Assembly (NCBI GenBank): GCA_026419315.1
Contig: JANZZQ010000002.1
Location: 1 to 27,558 of the forward strand
Length of the DNA stretch: 27,558 bases
Origin: Armatimonadota bacterium
GTDB taxonomy: Bacteria > Armatimonadota > Fervidibacteria > Fervidibacterales > Fervidibacteraceae
Reading direction: 5' to 3'
A model generated the notes under the pieces. It was given only the letters and a program-made list of their open reading frames with translations. It was not told the DNA's origin and did not search any database. This document shows, one piece after another, positions 1-6,013 of the stretch. The translations under genes and the position numbers were made by a program. Each line of letters starts with the position of its first letter. Positions within the stretch are counted from its first letter, which is position 1.

Positions 1-17
1 ATGTGTATAAGAGACAG
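1..17 (+). other. Tn5/Nextera mosaic-end adapter remnant (artifact)
   Basis: Bases 1-17 read ATGTGTATAAGAGACAG, identical to the last 17 bases of the 19-base Tn5 mosaic end used in Nextera libraries. They lie exactly at the window edge and abut coding sequence in frame, so they add five false residues to the first protein. This is library sequence, not genome. Confidence 0.95.
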
Positions 18-644
18 CCGTTGAACGGATGGGTTCAATCGGCAGGTCCGGGCTTGGGTCAGGATGTAGGTGGAATTTGGCCTTATGTGAGAATGCGCAG
101 CAACAACCCGGGCTCAAATGTTTGGTCTTGTCCTAACGCTATTCCAGGGCAGGACAACACTTTCTCTCCCGGACAAAACTACATCATGAACGACTATGTC
201 CGAGCTGCGCACCCAGGTCAGGCATACACACGAACTGCGTGTTCGGCAAATGTGCCCGGCTATTTCACCGGAGCCTCTCAGGCTTCAATTCGTGATCCGG
301 TGCGTGTGATTTTGGTTTACGAAGGCGCTCAAAGGACAAACGGCAGTGTTGCTCGGAACGGAAGCGTTTACTTTAGCTTGGGAGCAACAAGCGCTCATCC
401 CCCAATTCCAGTCAACAACCCAACCATTTACCACTCAAGGGGGAGCAACTTCATCTTCTGCGACGGGCACGTGAAATGGCGAATCCCAAGCACGACTTGG
501 ACAAGCGCAACCAACTGGGCAGTCCAGCAATTCAATCCCGACTACTGGAATGTCCTGAATGACCCCCGCTCAGAGGCGGGCCCTCCAGGTGCTGGTCAAG
601 AGGACAACTGGAACCCACAAATCGGAGGAGTCGTCTACCCGTAA
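18..644 (+). CDS. DUF1559-type pseudopilin, C-terminal part (5' truncated)
   Basis: The frame is open from the adapter junction to a TAA at 642-644, giving about 208 genuine residues. The N-terminal prepilin signal and helix typical of this family are missing because the sequence is cut. The C-terminal third carries the family hallmark H-x9-DG: a His, nine residues (SRGSNFIFC), then Asp-Gly, followed by HVKW. The rest is rich in Asn, Gly, Pro and aromatic residues, as in extracellular type II secretion or type IV pilin-like proteins (PF07596/SBP_bac_10). Such proteins occur in many copies in Planctomycetes, Lentisphaerae and Armatimonadota. A strong terminator follows 35 bases later. Substrate and assembly role cannot be told from this fragment. 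Confidence 0.85.
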   Translation, partial: PLNGWVQSAGPGLGQDVGGIWPYVRMRSNNPGSNVWSCPNAIPGQDNTFSPGQNYIMNDYVRAAHPGQAYTRTACSANVPGYFTGASQASIRDPVRVILVYEGAQRTNGSVARNGSVYFSLGATSAHPPIPVNNPTIYHSRGSNFIFCDGHVKWRIPSTTWTSATNWAVQQFNPDYWNVLNDPRSEAGPPGAGQEDNWNPQIGGVVYP

Positions 645-678
645 CCCTCCAACTTCACTTTGACCTCGCCGAAAGTTC

Positions 679-706
679 AAGGGCTACCCTTTCGGGTAGC
701 CCTTTT
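679..706 (+). terminator. Rho-independent terminator after the pseudopilin gene
   Basis: A perfect 11-bp stem (AAGGGCTACCC at 679-689 and GGGTAGCCCTT at 694-704) closes a four-base loop and runs into a T-tract at 703-706. It ends the + strand pseudopilin transcript. It also lies 27 bases beyond the stop of the convergent M16 gene and may act in both directions, though the minus-strand T-tract is poor. Confidence 0.9.
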
Positions 707-732
707 GGTTTAAAGGTGTGACTTTCACGAGT

Positions 733-1974
733 TCAAGGGCCTGCAATGGAGATGACCAAACGTTCCGGGTGAATAACCTCAAGAGCAACTTCCCTTACTT
801 GGTCAGGTGTTATCGGCTCGTAGAAACTTTTCGCCCGCTGTGGGTAATCCAAGCCGAGTCCGTAAAGTTCACAAGAGACAAGCATTGCCGCTATGCCGCC
901 TGTCGTTTCCATGCTCAAAACCAATCGTCCAAGCAAGTAACTTTTGGCATCTGAAACTTCATCTTCGCTTGGTGGCTCGGTGCGGATCTTGTTCAATTCG
1001 GCAATTGCGCTGTCAATTGCTCGGCCTATATCCTTCGGGTTAACTCCCATGCGGACGACGAATGGTCCCTCTCCTAACCCGGCTTGAAGGGAAGCCCCAA
1101 CTGCGTAAGCCAGGCCTTGATTGTCCCGAATTTGAGTGAACAATCTTCCCCAACCAGCGCCCAAAATCGTCGTCATGACATTAGCGGCATAGAATCTTTC
1201 GTCGTTGCGCTTCAACCCCTTGTGTCCCATATTAATCCAAGCCTGAAGTTTGTCGGGCAATCCCACATGCTCGCGTTTCAGGCTTTCGGGGAGTGAAGCG
1301 GGTGGAAAGTCAACTTCCTTAGGGCTATCGGTTTCCCAATCGGAGATCGCCTCCGCTATGGGATCAAGCATCTCTTGAGGTTCCATATCCCCAACAACGG
1401 CGAAAACGGTTCTCGCTGGATTAAACGCTTTTCGGTAAGCCTCTAAGATGTCGTCACGCGAGAGGGCAGCTACACTTTCAAGGGTCCCGTCGGAAGGGTA
1501 GTGGAATGGGTGATCCGGTGAATAAGCTAAGGAGAGGAAACGGCGGTAGGAAACCTCTTCGGGACGAGTTGCAGCGTCTTTTAAGGCGTTTATAAGCCTC
1601 AATCGCTGCTTCTCCAATTCCTCTTCGGGGAAGGTCGGATAGCGGAGAATCTCCGCAAGGAGCGACACACAATAAGCGAAATCTCGAGGGAGACAACTTA
1701 ACTGAACGGCAATGCCTTCATGACCAGCGGTAAAACTCAACTCTGCCCCCCGCCTTTCCAGGGCATCATCAATTTCCTGAGCAGTTTTCGTTTCCGTCCC
1801 CCTCCTCAAAACTTGAGCCATCAAGTTAACGCTACCGACCTTTTCTGGCAGTTCCCAAACCGTCCCACCTTTAACGAAACCGTAAAGGCTGATCAACGGT
1901 GCGCCAATTAACCGCTGCGCTATTAGAACGCATCCATTGGGCAAAACCGTGCGCACAGGGTCAAAAACCTTCAT
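733..1974 (-). CDS. M16 family peptidase-like protein, catalytically inactive type
   Basis: This 413-residue protein has the two-lobed M16B layout (mitochondrial processing peptidase and YmxG/PqqL relatives). The N-terminal half matches the family around LPNG..., VLRRGTETKT and the FxxAxxNxxRT-VFAVVGD region. The C-terminal half keeps the arginine/tyrosine stretch GRLFTQIRDNQGLAYAVGA. The zinc motif HxxEH, expected just before the RGT segment, is replaced by N-L-M-A-Q, so both His ligands and the catalytic Glu are absent. That is typical of the non-catalytic partner in two-subunit M16 enzymes. The start is ATG 1974, preceded by a GAGAGGGGG ribosome site. No catalytic partner is adjacent: the left neighbour is the convergent pseudopilin and the right neighbour is the divergent ABC exporter. 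Confidence 0.88.
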   Translation of the reverse strand: MKVFDPVRTVLPNGCVLIAQRLIGAPLISLYGFVKGGTVWELPEKVGSVNLMAQVLRRGTETKTAQEIDDALERRGAELSFTAGHEGIAVQLSCLPRDFAYCVSLLAEILRYPTFPEEELEKQRLRLINALKDAATRPEEVSYRRFLSLAYSPDHPFHYPSDGTLESVAALSRDDILEAYRKAFNPARTVFAVVGDMEPQEMLDPIAEAISDWETDSPKEVDFPPASLPESLKREHVGLPDKLQAWINMGHKGLKRNDERFYAANVMTTILGAGWGRLFTQIRDNQGLAYAVGASLQAGLGEGPFVVRMGVNPKDIGRAIDSAIAELNKIRTEPPSEDEVSDAKSYLLGRLVLSMETTGGIAAMLVSCELYGLGLDYPQRAKSFYEPITPDQVREVALEVIHPERLVISIAGP

Positions 1975-2125
1975 CCCGAATCCCCCTCTCTGAGTTTTAA
2001 TGAACCGCTAAATTTGTAGCACATGGCCGCAGTCTGAGTAATCCTTCGGGGAGAAAGCTTGTCCAGACGAGCGCAGCGCTGAATTTTCTCGTCGCCTCGC
2101 ACTTAGCGTCTCAAGCGTTTTGCCC

Positions 2126-2153
2126 TTGACATCTAAGGTTTCACGGCTATAAT
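2126..2153 (+). promoter_or_regulatory. Near-consensus sigma-70 promoter of the ABC/DUF1854 operon
   Basis: TTGACA (2126-2131) and TATAAT (2148-2153) are both perfect hexamers, separated by 16 bp. Transcription would start near 2160, immediately before a run of strong hairpins and about 230 nt before the ABC exporter start codon. Confidence 0.85.
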
Positions 2154-2160
2154 TAGCCCC

Positions 2161-2392
2161 TTGGAACGGCAGGCAAAAGCGGCTTCGCCAAGCCGCTTGA
2201 AACGATCCTGCCGATGGTCAGCAACGGAAAAGAGGACAATTTGGAGGGCAAAAAGGCTTTGGCGGTATAGGGGAAAACACCGTCAAAGCCTTCCTTTTTG
2301 AAGCGTGGCAGGAGAGTAACCATTTTCGCTTAAGGTTGTCTGATGGCAACGGTGAACGCCGTTGCTGACCATTGAAAGGAGGCGATTTTGTC
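2161..2392 (+). promoter_or_regulatory. Highly structured 5' leader, candidate attenuator or riboswitch
   Basis: This is the untranslated leader between the promoter and the ABC exporter. Four pairings stand out. (a) A 5' hairpin has a 7-bp outer stem (2167-2173/2207-2213) and a perfect 9-bp inner stem (2177-2185/2190-2198). (b) A perfect 14-bp long-range stem joins 2214-2227 to 2359-2372. (c) Enclosed by it, a 14-bp stem with one G-T wobble (2253-2266/2279-2292) is followed by CCTTTTT. (d) A small hairpin pairs 2335-2340 with 2345-2350. The long-range 3' strand ends two bases before the ribosome site AAAGGAGG (2375-2382). I do not recognise a known riboswitch class. No credible reading frame fills the leader. 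The ligand or signal is unknown. Confidence 0.65.
2253..2299 (+). terminator. Terminator-like hairpin inside the ABC leader
   Basis: AAGGCTTTGGCGGT (2253-2266) pairs with ACCGTCAAAGCCTT (2279-2292), 14 bp with a single G-T wobble and a 12-base loop. It is followed by CCTTTTT (2293-2299). Its place about 140 nt after the predicted transcription start and 95 nt before the gene fits premature termination. Confidence 0.6.
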
Positions 2393-4249
2393 GTGAGTAG
2401 TAACAGTAGTGGCAGTAGTAACCGTAGTGGCGACGGTCAAAACCTTTGGCGTCGTTTGTTCCGTTATTTGCGACCTTATTGGCATTGGGCAATTTTGAGT
2501 TTGCTCTTGACACTCCTCGTGACGGGCTTGAGTCTGCTCCCGCCAAAACTGATGCAATTGCTCCTCGACAAAGCCATCCCCCAAAAGAGCTTAAAGTTGC
2601 TTTGGCAACTTAGTGCTTTGCTCCTGGGCGTTTACCTCGTTAGCGCAGTTATCGGCTTTGCAAGGACTTACCTCATGTCGTGGCTTGGTCAGAAAGTCCT
2701 TTACGATATGCGTTCGGAACTTTACCAGCATCTGCAGCGGCTCTCCTTAAGTTTTTACGACACCCATCGAACTGGGCAATTGATGTCCCGCATCACTGGC
2801 GATGTCGGGATGCTCGAAGGTTTCCTCATCCACAGTATCCCTCAGTTTTTCGTTGACCTCCTGACTTTGTTCGGTATCGGGTTCGTTCTCTTCCAGACTG
2901 ACTGGCAACTCGCTTTGATTGCGTTAGCGCCGTCGCCGATTCTTTTCGTCATGACAGTCAAGTACAAAGACTTTGTGCTTCCCGTTTACCGGCGACTTCG
3001 TTACGCTTGGGGCGACTTGACTTCTTTCCTTTCAGACACCCTCGGCGGCATTAGGGTCGTGAAGGTTTTCAACCAAGAAGAACACGAGGTTCACCGATTC
3101 AGGGTCAAAAACGAGCGCATACTCAAGGGAAGCCTTCAGGGCGTTCTGATTTGGTCAACTTTCTTCCCGACAATGGGACTTATAAGCACGGTCAGCCTGG
3201 TTGCCGTTTGGTTCGTTGGCGGAAAACAGGTAATGGAAGGGACATTGAGCCTCGGTGTCTTGACAATGTTTACCCTTTACCTTCAGCGCTTTTACATGCC
3301 CGTTCAAAACCTCGCTCAACTCAACGATGTTCTCCAGCGGACCAAAGCGTCAGCGGAGAGAGTCTTTGAAATCCTTGACACTCAACCCGATATCCAAAAC
3401 GCCCCTGATGCCATCGTTCCCGAAAAGATAGAAGGACGCATAACTTTGGAAAATGTCAAGTTCGCGTATCCGGGCAGCAGCGACTTGGTTCTCAAAGGCA
3501 TCAATTTGGAAATCCATCCTGGAGAGATGGTCGGCATCGTTGGGCGAAGTGGCGCCGGTAAAAGCACACTTGTCGCTCTCATCCCAAGGTTCTATGACCC
3601 AACGGAAGGCAGCATCAAGTTGGACGGAATTGACTTGCGAAAAATTGACTTGGCGACACTTAGGGCGAACATAGGGATGGTTTTGCAGGAGCCCTACCTC
3701 TTTCACGGCACAATCAAAGAGAACATTGCCTACGGTAAGCCCGACGCTGATATGCTGAGCATAATCAAGGCGGCGAAAGCAGCGAACGCCCACGAGTTCA
3801 TCATGGAGTTCCCCGACGCTTACGATGCTTATGTTGGAGAGCGGGGAATGAAACTTTCGGGAGGTCAACGTCAGCGGATTTCCATAGCAAGGGCATTGTT
3901 GCGCGACCCGAAAATTCTGATTTTGGACGAAGCAACCTCAGCCGTTGATAGCGAGAGCGAGTATGCAATCCAACAGGCGCTGGAACGATTGCTTCAGGGA
4001 CGAACGACAATAGCAATCGCACACCGACTTTCAACTTTGCGCAAAGCCCACAAACTCATCGTTTTAGAGAATGGAGAGATCGTTGAAGAAGGTTCTCACG
4101 AAGAACTTATGGCAAAAGAAGGCGGTATTTACAGGAGATTGGTTGAAATCCAAATGCGCATGAGTGAAACCTTAGCAACGGCGTCGCCAAACGGCGACAA
4201 CGGGAACAGGAACGAAGGGCAATTTCTGGTCGCTAACAGGGCTAAGTGA
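2393..4249 (+). CDS. ABC exporter, fused membrane and ATPase domains (ABCB/MsbA type)
   Basis: This 618-residue half-transporter should act as a homodimer in the inner membrane. The N-terminal part (about 25-310) has six membrane segments of the type 1 ABC exporter fold, including the coupling stretch FFDT-like FYDTHRTGQLMSRITGD. The ATPase domain has Walker A GRSGAGKS (about 384-391), signature LSGGQRQR (about 487), Walker B ILILDE (about 508-513) and the H-loop AHRLS (about 542), all intact. I chose GTG 2393 because AAAGGAGG (2375-2382) lies 10 bases upstream; an in-frame TTG at 2372 precedes that site. It is co-transcribed with the DUF1854 gene 42 bases downstream. The substrate is unknown; lipids, peptides or drugs are possible for this family. 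Confidence 0.93.
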   Translation: MSSNSSGSSNRSGDGQNLWRRLFRYLRPYWHWAILSLLLTLLVTGLSLLPPKLMQLLLDKAIPQKSLKLLWQLSALLLGVYLVSAVIGFARTYLMSWLGQKVLYDMRSELYQHLQRLSLSFYDTHRTGQLMSRITGDVGMLEGFLIHSIPQFFVDLLTLFGIGFVLFQTDWQLALIALAPSPILFVMTVKYKDFVLPVYRRLRYAWGDLTSFLSDTLGGIRVVKVFNQEEHEVHRFRVKNERILKGSLQGVLIWSTFFPTMGLISTVSLVAVWFVGGKQVMEGTLSLGVLTMFTLYLQRFYMPVQNLAQLNDVLQRTKASAERVFEILDTQPDIQNAPDAIVPEKIEGRITLENVKFAYPGSSDLVLKGINLEIHPGEMVGIVGRSGAGKSTLVALIPRFYDPTEGSIKLDGIDLRKIDLATLRANIGMVLQEPYLFHGTIKENIAYGKPDADMLSIIKAAKAANAHEFIMEFPDAYDAYVGERGMKLSGGQRQRISIARALLRDPKILILDEATSAVDSESEYAIQQALERLLQGRTTIAIAHRLSTLRKAHKLIVLENGEIVEEGSHEELMAKEGGIYRRLVEIQMRMSETLATASPNGDNGNRNEGQFLVANRAK

Positions 4250-4291
4250 ATCCTCAAATCGGCGTTGACTGCCAATGGAGTGTGAGCGAAG

Positions 4292-4810
4292 ATGGCGTCT
4301 ACTTGGGAGTTAGAACCAGACATAGAGGTAAGAGTTATTAAGGGCAGCGAGGCAAAGTTCCTAAAAATGCAAGATGGGCAAATTGTGCTTGTTTGGAACG
4401 AACAGGCGATCGCCGTCAGCAAAATCCTCCGAGCACTCCCGATAAGCGACCCGTGGCGTTATCTCTTTGTCTATGACACCGAAGGCAATGAAATTGGGGT
4501 TATCGTGGATTTTAAGGAACTTGATGACGCTTCTAAGGAAACTGTCCGCGAGGAATTGGAACGACGCTATCGCATTCCGAAAATTTTGCGAATTTTGAAA
4601 GTGGAACGGCTGCCTCAAACGGGACACACTCGCTGGCAGGTTGAAACCGATGAAGGATTGAGAGAATTTGTTGTGCCCGGGAGTGAACACATTTACACTG
4701 CTCGCTACCCGCGAATCTTTCTCGTGGACGAGGACGGAAACCGCTACGAAATTCCAAACTTTGAGCGATTGGACCCTAGGAGTAGACGCATATCCATCCA
4801 GTACCTGTGA
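4292..4810 (+). CDS. DUF1854 family protein, ABC exporter partner
   Basis: This 172-residue soluble protein has no signal peptide or membrane segment. The family pattern is clear: an ALPISDPWRYLFVYDTEGNEIG stretch near the middle, then a helix VREELERRYRIP, WQVETDEGLREFVV, and a C-terminal FLVDEDGNRYEIPNF...LDPRSRR block. DUF1854 genes are commonly found next to an ABC exporter, and I recall database names linking some of them to cyanophycin metabolism; no cyanophycin genes are present here. The start ATG 4292 follows a modest GGAG-type ribosome site. It ends the ABC operon, with a terminator hairpin just after the stop. Its biochemical role is not established; an accessory or regulatory role for the exporter is inference. 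Confidence 0.85.
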   Translation: MASTWELEPDIEVRVIKGSEAKFLKMQDGQIVLVWNEQAIAVSKILRALPISDPWRYLFVYDTEGNEIGVIVDFKELDDASKETVREELERRYRIPKILRILKVERLPQTGHTRWQVETDEGLREFVVPGSEHIYTARYPRIFLVDEDGNRYEIPNFERLDPRSRRISIQYL

Positions 4811-4817
4811 CAGACGA

Positions 4818-4860
4818 GGCGGAGAGAAGGCTCACCTGTTCTCTACGCCAGTTCCTTTTT
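4818..4860 (+). terminator. Terminator of the ABC/DUF1854 operon
   Basis: GGCG-x-AGAGAA (4818-4828) pairs with TTCTCT-x-CGCC (4839-4849), 10 bp with one mismatch and a 10-base loop. It is followed by AGTTCCTTTTT, ending in a T-run at 4856-4860. It lies between the convergent DUF1854 and Flp pilin genes. Confidence 0.65.
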
Positions 4861-4883
4861 ATGAAGCTTGTGCTGAAAAAGTT

Positions 4884-5045
4884 TCACTCAGGCAGAGTTT
4901 GGTTGATGGCGTTAAAGGTGTTGGCTACTTTGCGGCCGAGGACGGTCAAGGCAGCGATAACGACCAAAGCGATCAACGCCACCAACAAACCATACTCAAC
5001 GAGAGTTTGTCCCTCTTCCTCCTTGATCAACCTTCGAAGCAACAT
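4884..5045 (-). CDS. flp: Flp/Fap-type pilin, orphan
   Basis: This 53-residue prepilin, read on the minus strand, starts MLLRRLIKEEEGQTLVEYGL. It has a short basic/acidic leader, then G^QTLVEY, the exact Flp processing motif G/xxxxEY with Glu at +5 and Tyr at +6. A single hydrophobic helix of about 20 residues (LLVALIALVVIAALTVLG) follows, with a short tail to NQTLPE. Flp pilins are cleaved by a TadV/CpaA peptidase and assembled into tight-adherence pili by the Tad machinery. No tad/cpa gene is nearby, so this is a lone pilin locus. The ATG at 5045 sits 6 bases after a strong GGAGGTGAG site. A CRP-type operator and a -10 element lie upstream. Family assignment is firm; use for pili is inference. 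Confidence 0.92.
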   Translation of the reverse strand: MLLRRLIKEEEGQTLVEYGLLVALIALVVIAALTVLGRKVANTFNAINQTLPE

Positions 5046-5068
5046 CTTAACTCACCTCCTAAGTCTCT

Positions 5069-5084
5069 GCGCCGCTACCGGCGC
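5069..5084 (-). promoter_or_regulatory. 5' UTR hairpin of the Flp pilin mRNA
   Basis: GCGCCG and CGGCGC form a perfect 6-bp GC stem with a 4-base loop in the short leader between the predicted transcription start (about 5092) and the ribosome site (about 5059). It could stabilise the mRNA. There is no T-tract, so it is not a terminator. Confidence 0.45.
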
Positions 5085-5098
5085 TTTCGTTGTCAAGT

Positions 5099-5104
5099 AT
5101 TATG
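5099..5104 (-). promoter_or_regulatory. -10 element of the Flp pilin promoter
   Basis: CATAAT on the minus strand (5104 to 5099) matches the -10 hexamer at 5 of 6 positions. The -35 region, 17 bp upstream, is poor (CATATG) and overlaps the edge of the operator, as expected at an activator-dependent promoter. The predicted start is near 5092. Confidence 0.55.
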
Positions 5105-5125
5105 CCGTAAGTTTGCTTAATCATA

Positions 5126-5141
5126 TGTGACTGAGGTCACA
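5126..5141. promoter_or_regulatory. CRP/FNR-family operator (TGTGA-N6-TCACA)
   Basis: TGTGACTGAGGTCACA is a perfect inverted repeat matching the CRP consensus TGTGA-N6-TCACA. Its centre (5133.5) lies 41.5 bp upstream of the transcription start predicted from the CATAAT -10 element, the textbook class II activation position. The regulator itself is not in the window. Confidence 0.7.
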
Positions 5142-5238
5142 CAAAAAACGAAACGATAGGATGGAATTCGACTGCCTTTATATTTGCACGAAACGAGCCG
5201 AGTGTCAATAGGTTCGGCTTGACGGTGCAATTGGGCCT

Positions 5239-5868
5239 TTATTCCTCTTTGATTGCCCCAATTACGCGGTAACCGCCGTGAATATCCACGCATTCGGCGT
5301 TTCCGAAAATTTCCTCAATGATGCGTTGCAAAGTTTTCGCTCCGTGTTGGGTTCTTGCGACGAACCAAAAACTCCCTCCAACTTTGAGCCACTCAAAGGA
5401 CTCGCGAATCAGTCGCACCAAAACTTGCTTGCCTGCATGGATGGGTGGATTGGTTACGATAGCGTCGAATTTCAAGTCTTTTGGCAAGGCGCCGAACCCA
5501 TCGCTTTTCAAGACCACTACGTTTTTGACTTTATTGAGTTTAGCGTTTCGCTTCGCCAAAGCAACTGCCCTTTCATTGATGTCAATCATCCAAACCCTCA
5601 ACTTAGGGTGTGTTGCTGCAATCGCGATGCCAATTGCACCGTAACCACAGCCCCAATCAAGAACCTCACCCTTCTCGGGCAGCTGAACTTTTTCAATTAG
5701 CCGCTTTGTCCCCATGTCTACATAATCTTTGGCAAAGACGCTTTTATCGGTCTCAAAAACGAACTCGCGTCCTCTTAAGATTGCGCGAATGCGTTTAACC
5801 TTGCTTGGAGCTTTTGGTCTCTCGGCAAAATAGTGTTCCCATTCATCATCCAAACCTTTCCTCAGCAA
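5239..5868 (-). CDS. RsmC/YbxB-like class I SAM-dependent methyltransferase
   Basis: This 209-residue protein is a stand-alone MTS-type methyltransferase domain, similar in plan to Bacillus YbxB and the catalytic half of RsmC (16S rRNA m2G1207). It opens with HYFAERP, has an FETDKSVFAKDYVDMGTKRL segment, SAM motif I VLDWGCGYGAIGIAIA, acidic motif II MIDINERAV and the catalytic TNPPIHAGK (NPP-[FYWI]). The tail GGYRVIGAIK matches the family C-terminus. An RNA guanine N2 target is likely from the family. The start TTG 5868 follows AGAGGTGA by 6 bases. It is divergent from the sigma factor gene and lies upstream of flp on the same strand, but flp appears to have its own promoter. Confidence 0.88.
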   Translation of the reverse strand: MLRKGLDDEWEHYFAERPKAPSKVKRIRAILRGREFVFETDKSVFAKDYVDMGTKRLIEKVQLPEKGEVLDWGCGYGAIGIAIAATHPKLRVWMIDINERAVALAKRNAKLNKVKNVVVLKSDGFGALPKDLKFDAIVTNPPIHAGKQVLVRLIRESFEWLKVGGSFWFVARTQHGAKTLQRIIEEIFGNAECVDIHGGYRVIGAIKEE

Positions 5869-6013
5869 GAGTGTTCACCTCTTGGTGGAAAATTCCTTTG
5901 CCTCTTCCCTTGCGCGCCATATGTATCTTGTCACTTACTGCCGAAGTATTGAATTGGGAAAGAGACGGTGGCAAATTGACAGTGAAGTTACTTCCTTTGG
6001 GAGGCGTCCGAAA

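Noticed and set aside
3..17. GTG start with five residues MYKRQ for the first protein
   Set aside because: The codons lie entirely in the Tn5 mosaic-end adapter, so the start is not real.
2161..2392. 6S RNA, SRP RNA, RNase P RNA or tmRNA in the ABC leader
   Set aside because: Characteristic motifs of these RNAs are absent and the 3' helix runs to the ribosome site of the next gene, which fits a leader better.
3350..3868. 172-residue minus-strand frame inside the ABC gene
   Set aside because: It is the complement of conserved ATPase-domain codons and has no family resemblance.
5177..5208. Second flp promoter (TTGACA 5208-5203 with TATAAA 5182-5177, minus strand)
   Set aside because: The spacer is 20 bp, too long for a normal sigma-70 promoter; no better -10 fits at 16-18 bp.
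5882..6013. 44-residue N-terminal extension of the sigma factor
   Set aside because: No family match, no good ribosome site, and it overlaps the region needed for the divergent methyltransferase; TTG 6014 has GGGAGG at proper spacing.
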